Source: Megalonaias nervosa (lineage: Eukaryota > Mollusca > Bivalvia > Unionida > Unionidae). From it: a stretch of DNA of 64,000 nt. Location: NCBI GenBank assembly GCA_016617855.1, contig JAECUM010009739.1, positions 1 through 64,000 on the forward strand. The letters run 5' to 3'. Below, one piece after another: positions 10,224 through 21,706 of the stretch. Position numbers and translations under genes: made by a program. Position 1 is the stretch's first letter. Each line of letters starts with the position of its first letter. The notes under the pieces were generated by a model that searched no databases, had not been told where the DNA came from, and worked only from the letters and a program-made list of their open reading frames with translations.

Positions 10224-10709
10224 TTACATTATTTTACTTTTCATGGCAGATTTTACTAGAAAACTAGCTAATTTATCTCTGACAGATTTATTAGGTATAG
10301 AATTTAATGCATGAATCAATTTTACATCTGCGAGATGCCGTTGTTGTAAATCTTTACTTTTATACGCAACGTCATGAACATGACATGCTTGATCAATCTT
10401 ATTTATTGGATACTCTCCTGATCTTGGTTGATCTTCATTATCAAGTCGGATATCAAGTCGAGTTCCAGGACCACAATAATTGTATCCAGGAAGATGTTTC
10501 TCACCGGGGTATTTAGCCCATGGAGTTCCTGGTAATTTTCCTAATAAAGCGGCAGTATCTCCACCTGTCTTTATTTTGACAAATTTGTATTTCTTCGTGC
10601 CACATTTAACGCATTTACCTGTCAGAGCACGTCGTTTATTCTTCGTTGTTATCGTTGTTAGTTCAGCAGTGGGTGTAGGAATTTTACACCGAACACAATA
10701 TAGACTCAT
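10224..10709 (-). CDS. Zinc-ribbon + phospholipase A2 virion protein, copy A
   Basis: 161 aa from the ATG at 10709, chosen because it begins M-S-L-Y-C-V-R-C as in copy B (M-D-L-Y-C-F-R-C); a longer upstream frame would run into the ATPase gene. Zinc ribbon: C5, C8, C33, C36. The PLA2 region has the calcium-loop-like Y-N-Y-C-G-P-G at 77-83 and the catalytic H112-D113 pair. Parvoviruses and several Polinton/adintovirus-like elements use such a domain to breach endosomal membranes. Copy A ends with a TAA a few codons earlier than B and D. Its start is only 12 bp from the divergent ATPase start. Confidence 0.85.
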   Translation of the reverse strand: MSLYCVRCKIPTPTAELTTITTKNKRRALTGKCVKCGTKKYKFVKIKTGGDTAALLGKLPGTPWAKYPGEKHLPGYNYCGPGTRLDIRLDNEDQPRSGEYPINKIDQACHVHDVAYKSKDLQQRHLADVKLIHALNSIPNKSVRDKLASFLVKSAMKSKIM

Positions 10710-10721
10710 ATTATTTACTAT

Positions 10722-11384
10722 ATGGATATAATTGACTTTTCGGCGACACGAAAACAGGAACCAGTAAAACATCATCCAGCATTACCAAATTCGATAAGGA
10801 TGATTATAATAGGTCCATCTGGATCGGGTAAAACACAACTATTATTAAATTTAATAATGAGATGGGTGAGATGGGACAAGCTGTATTTAGTAGCACCATC
10901 TGTAGATGATCAACACTGTTGTGAAGTACTTAAAGATTTTAATGAAAATGCAAAATTGCTGAACGAAAACGGTGATGATGTTGTTGACTTTATTACCGAT
11001 ATTGATGAGGCCCCATCTGTAGATGACCTAGATGGATTTATTAATAATTTAGTGGTGTACGATGACGTTATGCTGGACAGACAATCAAATGCAGCTAGAA
11101 TATTTTCTCGAGGTAGACACAAGAATACAGATGTTATATACATCACTCAGCGTTATACACAAATACCGAAGGTGATCAGAGATAACTGCAATATTTTAGT
11201 AATGTTTAATGGAGTAGATAATTATACTTTACAGAATATTTATTATGCCTGGTGTTCAGGGGATATGATGAAGTTCAAAAACTTTTTTGCTCAAGCACAA
11301 GCTGTTCTGTTTGGATTTATTACAATAAATTTACATGATCCAAGATCCAGATATAGAATTGGGTTAGATAAAATATTTGGTTGA
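10722..11384 (+). CDS. FtsK/HerA-A32-type genome packaging ATPase, copy A
   Basis: 220 aa. P-loop G-P-S-G-S-G-K-T-Q at residues 31-39, Walker B-like L-V-V-Y-D-D-V-M-L at 111-119, followed by a conserved Y-I-T-Q-R-Y segment. This is the DNA-packaging motor expected in Polintons and related double-jelly-roll viruses. It is intact. It starts divergently from PLA2, and its stop codon lies 6 nt before the 245-bp terminal module, so it is the outermost gene at this end. The B homologue (39293-39976) is also open. Confidence 0.9.
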   Translation: MDIIDFSATRKQEPVKHHPALPNSIRMIIIGPSGSGKTQLLLNLIMRWVRWDKLYLVAPSVDDQHCCEVLKDFNENAKLLNENGDDVVDFITDIDEAPSVDDLDGFINNLVVYDDVMLDRQSNAARIFSRGRHKNTDVIYITQRYTQIPKVIRDNCNILVMFNGVDNYTLQNIYYAWCSGDMMKFKNFFAQAQAVLFGFITINLHDPRSRYRIGLDKIFG

Positions 11385-11389
11385 TTTAC

Positions 11390-11634
11390 AGCAGCAGGCA
11401 GGGTGGCCAACAAAAATTGAGTGACCCGCGAGTAAACTAAACGCATTATAACATAAAAACAAAAAGTCAAAAATAAAATAACAAAAATGAGCTAACATTA
11501 TCCGTTTTGGTAATAATAAAAGTTAGGAGGTTCGGTTTAGCGTTATTGACATTATTTTTCAGCCCCTGTAGGAACATTTATTTTATGAAAAACTTGTTCG
11601 AAACCCATTTGTAGGGTTCACCCTGCCTGCTGCT
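11390..11634. repeat. Terminal module of copy A bounded by inverted AGCAGCAGGCAGGGTG repeats
   Basis: AGCAGCAGGCAGGGTG at 11390-11405 and its inverse at 11619-11634 enclose a 245-bp AT-rich stretch. Copy B has the same arrangement at 39044-39288, also exactly 245 bp, with clearly related internal blocks (AATGTCAA, GTTAGCTCAT, GTTTAC..GC.GGTCACT). The outer end starts 5'-AG as is usual for Polintons. I take this as the terminal inverted repeat region of the element with a nested inverted repeat; the opposite end is not visible in any copy. Confidence 0.7.
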
Positions 11635-11819
11635 AGTGTCCACCTCAAGTCTCATTTCTCCTAATCCTATCTCCTTCTCTTTATCAATCCATCTCTTGTA
11701 TTATTTTTCCTCATAGAATAATGGGCAAAGTTTCAGTTTATTCCCATCATTTGCTCAAACTACTTTTGTAACGAGCATACTGTCTGCTCCATAATGTAAA
11801 TAAATTTCAATCATTTCAG

Positions 11820-12032
11820 GTTAACAGGGATGGTTTACTGTATGCTGACCTGAAACTTGGTCCTCCTTCAACTAAAGCTAGGAAGCCTGTCATCCATGGC
11901 GTGGAGACCCAGACAGAATATGCAGAGATAGCTTATGGCAAGAGGGGTGAACCTCTTCCTGAGAGTGATAAGGAGAAGGAAAATGGTGGGGCAAAGAAGA
12001 AGAATGGTACACAGATGAATATAGATGAGTGA
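11820..12032 (+). CDS. 3'-terminal exon of a host gene with ITIM/ITSM-like tyrosine motifs
   Basis: The sequence TTTCAG|GTTAAC gives a plausible 3' splice site at 11819/11820, followed by 71 open codons to TGA at 12030-12032. The peptide is highly charged and has L-L-Y-A-D-L (ITIM-like, L-x-Y-x-x-L), T-E-Y-A-E-I (ITSM-like, T-x-Y-x-x-I) and an E-I-A-Y-G-K stretch, so it looks like the cytoplasmic tail of a cell-surface receptor, perhaps of the Ig superfamily. A poly(A) signal follows at 12265-12270. The end of copy A is 185 bp upstream, so the element probably lies in the last intron of this gene. The rest of the gene is outside the window or beyond recognition. Confidence 0.6.
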   Translation, partial: VNRDGLLYADLKLGPPSTKARKPVIHGVETQTEYAEIAYGKRGEPLPESDKEKENGGAKKKNGTQMNIDE

Positions 12033-12264
12033 CAACACCATTTAAGTTCTGTCTAGAATGACATGATTTATTTTTTTTAATGTCTACACAGTTACCAGGA
12101 AGGACACATCCCATATTTTGTCTGCATTGCAAAGTTGATAATAGTTACTTTCCTTCATATTTTCTTCTTACATCATCATGGAAATTTCCACAAATTCTTT
12201 ACATTTGATCAGAAATATGTTTGTTGATGTATTTTTGCTCTCTGCTGTTTTTTTAAAACTTTTA

Positions 12265-12270
12265 AATAAA
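12265..12270 (+). promoter_or_regulatory. Poly(A) signal AATAAA
   Basis: Canonical AATAAA 233 nt after the stop codon of the host exon, with no other gene between. Confidence 0.5.
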
Positions 12271-14680
12271 AGTCTATTGTCATAAATCTAAATTGTGTAC
12301 TTAAAATTTTTTAAAAATTCCATAATTTGGTGGAATATAATATTTTTTATCACTAACCTGTAAGATCCTTATAGATAAGAATGACATGTTATTTATTGTT
12401 TCCATAACAATGTCAATATAAACTGCCCCAAGTAAAAACTAAACAGATCTGGGCATTGATACAAATTCTGTTCAGGAATTTACTGTTTTATTTTAGCTGT
12501 GAGTTGTAACAAAGAAATATTTAAGGATTTTGAAACCAAAGAAACTGATACATCTTCCTTTTCTCTGCTGTATAGTCATGTGAAATGAAAATGTTTGATA
12601 AGGTGGTTACTTTAGCTTCTAGGTTACAAGAGTGTCATAAAGTGCACATTGTTCCTATCCAGAAAATTCTTCAGCCATTGTCTTCATGCAGTTTCTAATG
12701 GTTAAGACAATTTTTAACCATCTAATTTTGTTTTCATTCTGCAAATCTTAATGTGCCATATTAATAAGCTGCAAGAGGATTGTTTGTATAGTGCTTTATG
12801 AGATTCCAATATTAGGCCTGATCTTATTTTTGATGTTGACTTTATTAAGGACCTTGTATGACATCAAATACTTCTTTCATGTTGAATGACAATTTATGTA
12901 AATCAGTACTTTGTTAAATATGAATTTCTTTGTGATGACTGTTTTGGAATCTTTATATAAAAACTAATATTTCAGCTTATAATCAGTTGCTACAGATATG
13001 ACCAAGTACAATTTTTACAATCAGCCTTTCTTAATGTAATATTTTACTCCATCTATCAATCTTTAAAACCTGTGTGTTATTTTCATACCTTTACAACCCA
13101 TATTTTGTATCTGAAAATTTTAGAGGTTTAAAACCAGTATTCTGTACCTGAATTTTTAATACACCACTCCCTTGATAACTCGTACCCTGATAACTTGCAA
13201 ACATGCTTATAACATGGGGCCAGGTATGGATCCTATTTATTTTGCTAGAAAATACCAAAACAATTGACCCCTGTTTATTGAATATGAAGAAAATGACAAT
13301 CAAAGTTGGTCACTGAAACCTCTGTATATTGCTCATTTTGTCCTCAAAACAGTGGATGGTACCCAGAAATTTGAATCAACATCACAAAACTCGCACCTTT
13401 AATAAGAAGTCAAATATTTTGTAAAATTTTGTCTTTCCAAACATTTTTTCCTCAGTACACTGTAAATAACAATATTCAACAAAATTTCAATCAATGAAAA
13501 TGTCACTATTACCTTCTGGTGGCAACACTTTAATAAATAAATATCAAATCAATAAGTTTTGTCAAGTGAAATTTGTGTTTTAGTTAGTTCTATGTTTTAA
13601 TTCTGTTTTAGTGTAATCATCATAAACGTATTCTAATGGGAAAAATGTCAGTATACCTTCATAGCTACATGTATGTTTGTGGGCATTTCTGTGAAAACCT
13701 AATTAAGTGCCAACCAGGTTTTGATGTCTGACATTTGGAAGTATTTGTTGTATTATTGCAATCAATTTAAAGCAAACCTGCTTTATATTATCATATTAAT
13801 TACATCTTTTGTATCAAATAAAATAAAGGGGGTGGAATAAAAGAGAAGTTAAAATGCATGTAAATCCTATCTGTGTAAGAGCTAGCAGTCACAGTCATGT
13901 GTCAGGTCAACTCATTTCAATTGATCAGTCAGACTTTTATAAATATTATGTAATTATATAATTATATTACCTTTATCCTAGTCATTCACAAATATGATGA
14001 AAGATAGCAAGGCAACCAAGAGAAAGGAGTACTTGATAAATAAAAAGTTAAGTTTGAGAGAGACAGTTAATTATGAAGAAGCAGTTTTCAAAATTTTTAG
14101 TGAACTTAAAGTCCTGAATTTGCACTGAGAGATTTCTTAAAGGATCAGAAGAGGTTTCACTATTACTTGCAGTGAAATCATGGCATCAGTATTTTGCTAA
14201 TAGGACAATAAAAAAGTTAAGGTTTGACATCAACAGTTGTTTAACGAAATAAATGTCCAAGAACCTTGTTTTATTGTAAATAAACAACAGCAAGAAGCAG
14301 TGACATAATACGCAATGATTTCATGTGCACATGATAGTTGTTGCAACCAGTTGGAGGATTGTTGTTAATGATCTTTCATACATTGGTTATCTTAAAAATA
14401 AAGATAATTGATATAAAAAAGCAATCAACTTTATTAGAAAAGGTCTTTATTGATACTTATCCCCTAAGCAATTATATAGTGAGTATTTGGCAATTAAATG
14501 GCCCCATTATTGCCCACCCCTCCCTGTTTCTCTCTTCCAGGTTTACTTGATGTCAAGGGGGGATGGGGTGACATCCTTATTTTTTGGTGGGGAGTGGGCT
14601 CTCTTTAACTCTCAACCTTGCTTATTGTGTGGTCTATGTTTTTGGACACCATTGTGTGCAAGTTATTGAGGGAGATGTGT
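12271..14680. other. Host non-coding DNA, no gene seen
   Basis: AT-rich sequence without a convincing ORF, splice-flanked exon or recognisable repeat. A TATTTTGTATCTGAAAA-type motif near 13098 resembles the short tandem repeat at 14681-14823. Confidence 0.5.
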
Positions 14681-14823
14681 AGTTTCAAATCCTATATTTT
14701 GTATTGGTGAAACTGAAGTTGTTTCAAAGTCTATATTTTGTATGTAAACTTGTAATAGTGTCAAATCCTATATTTTGTATCTGTGAATGTTTAATAGTTT
14801 CAAATCCTATATTTTGTATATGA
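14681..14823. repeat. Tandem repeat, ~38-bp unit, four copies
   Basis: Four units built around TTTCAAATCCTATATTTTGTA with variable spacers, the second diverged. Confidence 0.8.
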
Positions 14824-15820
14824 CAATTTAATTATTAATTATTATATTTTGCTGTATATATGCTGCCTCTGGCTACACTTTATATCTTCTGTTGTTTACA
14901 TGATCCTCAGTCTAATCCCTTATTCCAGTATTCTTTATGAAACATGAGATGTAATCATATCATGGACTACTTATCATAAACTTGTTCCATCTATCAGTAG
15001 GGTTATGGTATAATGCAAAAAGTAAAATGATTTTTTTTTTTTGTCTCAGAGCAAAAAGATATAATTTCTTAGTCTCATCTGCAGTTCAGAATCCTTAATA
15101 CTTAATCACTTTTATGCAGTGAAAGTTGTGGAATATTAAAGTTGACAGACATACATGAGGGCAGGCAGATATCTGTTTGGGTGTCTGAGTGATAAATTAT
15201 ATTCTAGTAAATAGATTTCAACTTATTACATGCCTCCCTAATTAGCCAAGGAAAATATTATATTGATTTTTGATCAGTAGTTTCGGTCATTAAAAATGAT
15301 TTTTTCCTTTACATTTAATTTCCAGATCATCTGCAGGTACATATGAAGAATCATTTTTTACAAGTTTGCTACCTATACTCTTGCATGTGGGCAACATTAG
15401 TTAATCACAATAAAGACGGCAGCTCCATTAAAGTCAGAACTTAGTTTGCTGGAAGATTGTTACAATGTAACACTTTGGGTAAATTAATTTGTTTGATGTG
15501 TAGCAAGTTATTTGCACCAATAAATCAGGCAGCTATGGAGCAGAAACTTGATCACCTAGGTGGAGTGTGGTTAAAAACAATGAATTTTTTGGAGAGAGGA
15601 GCTGATCAACTAAGGCAAACTATGTAGGGTGGGAGTTAGTCCTACAATGTAAGACATAGCACGTTTTTTTTTTTGTTTTAGTGCTGTCTTACTACCCAAA
15701 TTACGGCCTTGTATAGTGTGTTCCGATGTCGGCTGACATCGGAACGAGTAGTCAAAGTTTCAGGAACATCTCACACACTTGGCAGCCTATATCGATACTC
15801 TTCCACTAATTTATGTGTAA
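14824..15820. other. Host non-coding DNA, no gene seen
   Basis: AT-rich sequence with short T-runs; no supported feature. Confidence 0.5.
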
Positions 15821-16394
15821 TTAAACTGAACATAAGAGTATTGGCTTTGATTGGGCAAGGGTTACTTCGATCCAGATACTATCCACTCCAATAGTCTCTA
15901 GATCAACATCTCTGTTATAACTAATGGAACTGTCTACATAGAGAAGAATACCTCCACCCACCCCCCATGGATTCCCTATCTTTTCTTTCAGAGTTGAATC
16001 CCTGTATTTGGAGAGCCAGATCATCAGTATCATCAGAGAGAAAGGTTTCACATAAACCCAGAATATTGACTGATATGGTTTGCTGTAAGATTAATTTAAT
16101 CTCATTCAGTTTTTGGAGGATATGGTTGATATTTAGGTTGACTACTTGCAGACCTCTTTTGAGGAGGCCAAAGACATGACAATTTTGATCAGAGGATTGA
16201 TTTTCAGACATGGCAGTATGCAACGTATTGTTTTTAGACTTGACAGGTTTCTTCTCATCATCTTGATTATTTACATAAACACATGAAGAAGATAACATAC
16301 AAGATCCATCTGTTGTACCATGACCACATGTAGTAGAGTTGGATACATGAGAATGTTCAATATCAGACTGATTTACATATGTACAAGAAGACAC
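15821..16394 (-). pseudogene. LINE ORF2 fragment: APE-type endonuclease, truncated and frameshifted
   Basis: Two overlapping minus-strand frames (16394-15921 and 16051-15821) together give an apurinic-endonuclease-like N-terminus: V-N-L-N-I-N-H-I-L-Q-K-L, then I-L-G-L-C-E-T-F-L, then after a frame change G-G-G-I-L-L-Y-V and S-I-W-I-E-V ... I-L-L-C-S-V. This order is typical of the endonuclease domain of CR1/Jockey-type non-LTR retrotransposons. The reverse transcriptase is missing. Confidence 0.7.
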
Positions 16395-16429
16395 TGATAT
16401 ATTAAATAGTTGAGGAGCCTCAGAGGGAG

Positions 16430-16757
16430 AAGTGTGTGTGTGTATTTGATATGAAATTTTAATGTAGCTTTTGACAATTTTTCAGTCATATTGCTACGAT
16501 GTCTGCAATGTGGCAGTTTATAGTGATGTCTAGCACTGGGGCATCATGCCACAGACATGTTGCATGATATCCCACCCGGTCACATTATTCTGATGCCAGG
16601 CCAACCAGTCCTAACACTACCCTCTTAATGCTGAGCATCAAGCAAGGCAGCTGTTAGTACCATTTTTATAAGTCTTTGGTATGACTTGGCTGAGGTTCGA
16701 ACGCATGACCTCCAGCACCTGAGGTGGATGCTCTAACCACTAGGCCACCAGAGTGGT
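16430..16757 (-). mobile_element. tRNA-derived SINE
   Basis: Read on the minus strand, a tRNA-like head at 16757-16680 has A-box-like TGGCCTAGTGGTTAGAG and B-box GTTCGAACC, followed by a ~240-bp body containing GATGCTCAGCATTAAGAGGG and GGTTGGCCTGGCATCAG and a short (CA)n end near 16432. This layout is that of a mollusc-type tRNA SINE. It sits between the two fragments of the LINE, also on the minus strand. Confidence 0.75.
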
Positions 16758-16919
16758 CCAGAAGAAGAAGTAACTTTAACAGCATCACATAGTTGTTTAC
16801 ATGCACTTTGTATACAAATCCAATAGTGCCAGAAACCTGTTTAAAGAATTATAATACTTACATTGAAAAGTATACACATATTCTAATCCAGTTCGTTGCT
16901 GGATATTTGTTGCATAGGC

Positions 16920-17080
16920 CTTAACTTCATTGCTTTCCGCCTGTTGGTACGTGCATGACTTTTGTTTATGTCCTAGTTCCTTACAAACATAACAATGAAT
17001 CTATTTTCCATTCAGAAACCACTGTGTTACATGGCCATACTCTCCACAATACAAACAACTTTCTGACTTGTGCATAACCT
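16920..17080 (-). pseudogene. CCHC zinc-knuckle fragment, probable LINE ORF1
   Basis: Minus-strand frame with two knuckle-like segments: C-L-Y-C-G-E-Y-G-H and C-Y-V-C-K-E-L-G-H-K-Q-K-S-C, separated by an in-frame stop. Gag-like knuckles are usual in ORF1 of Jockey/CR1-group LINEs, and the ORF2 fragment lies downstream on the same strand. Confidence 0.55.
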
Positions 17081-17148
17081 ATTTTACAAATCTTATGTAT
17101 ACAATAATTAATATGAGTCAGCATGTTGTCAATCAATGAAAAAGGAAT

Positions 17149-17360
17149 AGTTGTTTATCTTATAGTTCACTGCAAAGATTATTTTTATATTAATATCAAA
17201 TGGCATTTTTAGTTTCCTTCATAAGATAACTGCCTGGTGACCACTGATGATATCCACTGTGATTATTAAGCTTCACACTTAACAGGCTTTCAGTAGTTCT
17301 CTGGTCCAAATTTCCTCCTGAATCAATTTGTATTTTGTGAAGAATGGAGAATGTCGATCT
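17149..17360. repeat. Dispersed repeat, copy 1
   Basis: Shares most of its length with 19815-20012, including CTTATAGTTCACTGCAAAGA, GCATTTTTAGTTTC and TTCTGGTCCA-like blocks. Family unknown. Confidence 0.7.
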
Positions 17361-19814
17361 GTATCTCTGTATCAGCATTGGAATGTTATAATGACAGGAT
17401 AACTATGCTCAGTCTGCAAAGAAGTTCTAGCTTCAGTTTTCATATTGCTGGGTTTGTAAGGTTGCTGACTGCTCTCCAATAGTCCTTCAAGTATGTTTAC
17501 TCCACAGAGGAAGTTCCTGACTTGGACTTGAGATGTATTCCTGAGTCTCATATTCAGGGACTTTGTCTTCTTCATGGTTTAGATCCAGAATTCTGCTGGC
17601 AGGTTTCACCACTATAAATCATATAAAAAAAAGTAAAGATTGATGTAGACTTTAAATAAACAATGAAAGAATACATGATGTATTTATGCTTTTATCCCAA
17701 CTTTAAAATTATCTTATTTGGGATTAAATTTAATTTATGTGCATGAAATCCAAAAGATGCATACCTCTGAATGTAAACTTGGGACCTTTGCTACTTGCTT
17801 GCACATACTTAAAACTCTGATATCTATACGCTGTTGAACTTGTAATATTTCTTAACTGGTGGTTTCTTAACATTGGGAGGAACCACGTGTTTCGGCATTA
17901 TGGCATGAATTGAAAAAAAAATGCAAGACCTTAAATATTCCTCTTAAAACATTTTGAACAATATAACAACAATTAAACATGACAACAAATCCAGATATTT
18001 ACTCTAGTGAGTCCGACGAAACATTAAATTATGTTCTGTTTCTCCATCTTCCTTCTAGCAATGGTCTACCATTATTTTAACAAAGGCTTAGAAGACATGA
18101 CAACCACCTTTTATTCCTTTATTACATAAACTCCTCAAAACATCCTGCATTTGGCCTTGAGCTACTCATATTCCAGGAATGAGATAATCAGTTAACAGCT
18201 TGTTGTGTACACATGTCAATTGTTCTTTAACAGTGGATCTGCCATGTATCATTGTACCGGTCATTATACTGGTAGGACATTTCCAATCTCCAGTAGACTG
18301 GTTTCGGCTGGTTTCTCTATTGTGTTGATAGAACACATAAAAATACCATGTTTGTGTTTTTAAATGGTTTTTAACAAATTCTTGTAATTTTCAAAAGGTA
18401 GACTTCATCTATGAAACTGTATGATCTGGCTCTCCTTTAAATGGTATTTTTGACCTATCGCTGGTAGATTCACGTGTATGGAAGAGTCAAAATAAATGGG
18501 ATCATGAACAAAATCCAACTGCTAGTATTGTCCCATCTATAGAATGTCTTTGAACTGAAACCACATTAAACATCTATCTATATATATATATACATATATA
18601 TATAAATAATCATAATGTTGTACCATGGGTTAAGCTAAGTAATTGATGGGACAAACTACTTTTACTCTGCATTGGGCCAAAGGGATGAGCAGATTAAATC
18701 ATTTTCTTTTTCTCACCTTGATTTATACAAGTTTTAACAAACTTGTGGTTATATGACATAGGGATGGCACAGTGCATGTCCAGGAACCATAATAATAATG
18801 ATTTCATGTATTTGTTTAACTTGATTAATTTTCAAACCTTAAAGTTGCACAGTTTTCTTGTGGACATAATTACTCTTAATAATTTTCTTACTTAAGAAAA
18901 AATGGGTTGGGGTGGATACATACATTGTGTCTGTTGAGTAGGTTTGTGATTTCAACGATGTTATGCCTATGCAAGCAATCAAACAGGAACTGTGGCGCAT
19001 GCAGCTGTACACAACCACCCTTAATTAACTGGTAAAGCCAGCTGTTGAGCATGTGCTTCAACTTTCAGTGTCACTGCCAGACAATCTTTGCCCAAGTTAA
19101 AACCTGCTCTACGTCAGAAAAATATGTTGAACCCAGGTGAAGAGCACAATATGAGCTGTGCATGTTTAGAAGTTGGAGAAGTGAGTGTAGTGTTCAAATT
19201 TCCATGGCACTGAGTGCAATCAGTAGAGGAATTATAAAAAAAATTTCATTTAAATGAAATATATGCAGTGAGTTGAACAATTTATAATGGATTTCACAGG
19301 CTTTTGACAAGAAAGAAATTGAAATTATTCAGTGAATTTCAAGAAGTTTAATTTGAAATGTTGCATGGAAGATTATGTTTAACACATGACAGAAACTTAT
19401 ATTATTCAGTAAACTACAAAACAGTGAATGAAACAACTTTTAAGCCAAACATGTGATGAATATTAACTGATGATTATATTAACATAAGTATATTAGTTAT
19501 GTGACCTCCAGTGTTTTGCATTACTATACCCCCATACACGTGATAGAACCAGGTCATCAAACCAGTAGATTAAAAAAATTTTGATAAATAGATTGCCTTC
19601 TAAACCAGTAGATTTTATCAACATATATTTTATGTGTTTTCAGTAGATTTAAAAGAACACAATTGAATTTTATTTTTACATAGTCTATATTCTTTCATTC
19701 TATAATAAAATAGAAGTTTATGAACATGAATTGGATTCTAACAGAAAATATTACAATGATAATAAAAGAATAATAATGAATGAGTACTGGTGTATTGTCA
19801 ATTAAATGAAACAG
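17361..19814. other. Host non-coding DNA
   Basis: No supported gene. A short (TA)n microsatellite lies at about 18574-18610. Confidence 0.5.
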
Positions 19815-20012
19815 AAAGAGTTGTATATCTTATAGTTCACTGCAAAGATTTTTTAAAATAAAATCCACAAGCATTTTTAGTTTCTTTCACAAGATACTGA
19901 CTGGTAACCACTAATGACATTCATTGTAATACAAAGTTTATCACTTGACAGGCTCTCAGTGCTTTTCTGGTCCAGATTTAAATTGAATTACTATGTAATT
20001 TGAGAAGAATAT
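19815..20012. repeat. Dispersed repeat, copy 2
   Basis: Same orientation as the copy at 17149-17360, moderately diverged. Confidence 0.7.
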
Positions 20013-21306
20013 ATATGTCCCAGTAGAAAGCCTGTAATTCTGAAGTGTTACAAGTCTATGCTCTTAAAATAAGAAACAGAAAGAGTGAAGACAACAAGCT
20101 TTGTAAAATTTAACAAATAATTTATTTCCCTAGAGTACAAAGTGAAAAATGAGAAAAAAGAACTTACAGTTTTGCAAATTGATCCAAAATAATCCAAGAA
20201 TTAAAAACACAAGTCCTAGTAATAAAAGTCCTGAATAAAACTCGGTTCAGGTCCCGAAGAGATTTAAAATTGAAGGTGATGACATGTCTGTTATGGCCTG
20301 CGTCGTACTGATGTGTCAACAGTCTCTTGTTGATCACAGAAATATTATTCCAGATTTGAATCCAATGAATGTCTTTATCCAAGAATTTTGTCAAAGCCCT
20401 TTTGTATTTCCAGAGAAAATAATCACTTGAAATCAATAATTTTAAGAAAATAAAATTCAGAACAAACTGGACACAACAATAATACATTTCAAAGTCCAGA
20501 TGTTAAAGCACAACTGGTAAAATTTTGACAGTCACAAGATAATATAGTTTTCTGTTTGACCTCGGGGTCACAAATTAGCATTTTCTAAAAACAACCATTA
20601 TCTAATGGAAAATAACTCTCTCGCATGATTTAATGAGCCTTGTTTATTTAAAGCATAATACCCTATAAAATTCACTTTGGAATCCCCAAAACCCTGACCC
20701 AAATCAACATTTACCTGAATAATAATTTGGTCAATGAACTCATACCCATAGAGGATAATGAAGCTATTATTAGTTGTTTACATCAATGAAATAAAAAAAA
20801 AATTTCAAAACGTCAATCAGGTCAAACAGAACTGAACTAAATTCTGGACAAGGTCAAGTCCAGTTAACAATGTTACATTACAATAGCATGTAATAGAATA
20901 AATAAAAATTAAAACTAACAGACAAACAATTAAATATACATAACAGAAGATCTTGATGCTCCTTTTCAGGCATTGATAAATTGCAATGTTAGCTTTAATT
21001 ATCAACTCGTGTACAAAGAGCAACAGCATGAAAATACAACAGCTGCAACAACAATCTATGAAGACTATGATATCAAAATCATTGCTATAGTGAGTAACTA
21101 AAAACCATTTAGTCCTTGTTGCATGAGCATTCTTGTCCTCAATGCCTTGTTTTATCAAAGTCCCACAGTCTTCAACAATATGATGCAATTAAAGGGGAAA
21201 ACATTTAATCTGCACATGAGCTATAGCTCCATAAAAAGTTGTTTTAATTTAAAATCTTGTACCAAATTCGAGTCCAGTCCATGCAGTTCTTAAAACTTAT
21301 TAAGTT
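20013..21306. other. Host non-coding DNA, no gene seen
   Basis: Two minus-strand open frames (20164-20487 and 20817-21188) are hydrophobic or low-complexity translations without recognisable domains, so I do not call them genes. Confidence 0.45.
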
Positions 21307-21706
21307 ATTGAGTAGAAATTAGAACAAAAATCTGTTTTGTGACTCTGCTAGATGGGATGGTGCCACCTTAATCCCTCTGATCAATACAACTGATCTGGTC
21401 CATTACAATGCAGAAGGTTGCATGTAACACAACTCAATGGTCCCTCCTCAACGTTAATGTGCTACATGTACTACTAAATATAACATCAATCATGCTCTCA
21501 AAAGGACAGATACAACTCTGTGGTACTTGGTGCATCTCTCTGGATGTATCATATTTTCTTCAAGTTAATCCTATAAATGATTAATCTTTTAATTCCCTAC
21601 CATCTGCCACCATAGCTAACATGGAGGCATATCAAGTTACCCATTTGTTATCCCATCCCATCTAGCCGAGTCACAAAACAGATTTTTGTTCTAATTTCTA
21701 CTCAAT
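21307..21706. mobile_element. 400-bp foldback/MITE-like element with 54-bp terminal inverted repeats
   Basis: 21307-21360 and 21653-21706 are inverted copies with one mismatch (positions inside GACTC(T/G)GCTAG). The 292-bp interior is non-coding. No target-site duplication is obvious. Confidence 0.8.

Larger units (their letters stand above)
1..11634 (+). mobile_element. Maverick/Polinton-type element, copy A (left end outside window)
   Basis: This is a virus-like DNA transposon read in + orientation. In order it carries a fibre, two-TM protein, minor capsid-like protein, RNA cassette, small coiled-coil-like protein, reversed HNH and zinc protein, PolB-helicase-HNH, reversed integrase, reversed PLA2 and packaging ATPase. 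The capsid, pX and protease genes seen in copies B and D should lie left of position 1. The right end is set at 11634, where the sequence AGCAGCAGGCAGGGTG (read inward) starts; the same terminus occurs at 39044 in copy B. Several genes carry single stops or small indels, so it is a decaying copy. I could not identify a target-site duplication because the other end is absent. Confidence 0.9.

Noticed and set aside
11635..11640. Target-site duplication for copy A
   Set aside because: The other end of the element is outside the window, so a 6-bp duplication cannot be tested.
15921..16394. 157-aa ORF considered as a host gene
   Set aside because: Its sequence order matches a LINE endonuclease and continues in another frame.
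20817..21188. 123-aa hydrophobic minus-strand ORF
   Set aside because: Low-complexity Cys/Val/Ile translation without domain, splice context or homologue in the window.
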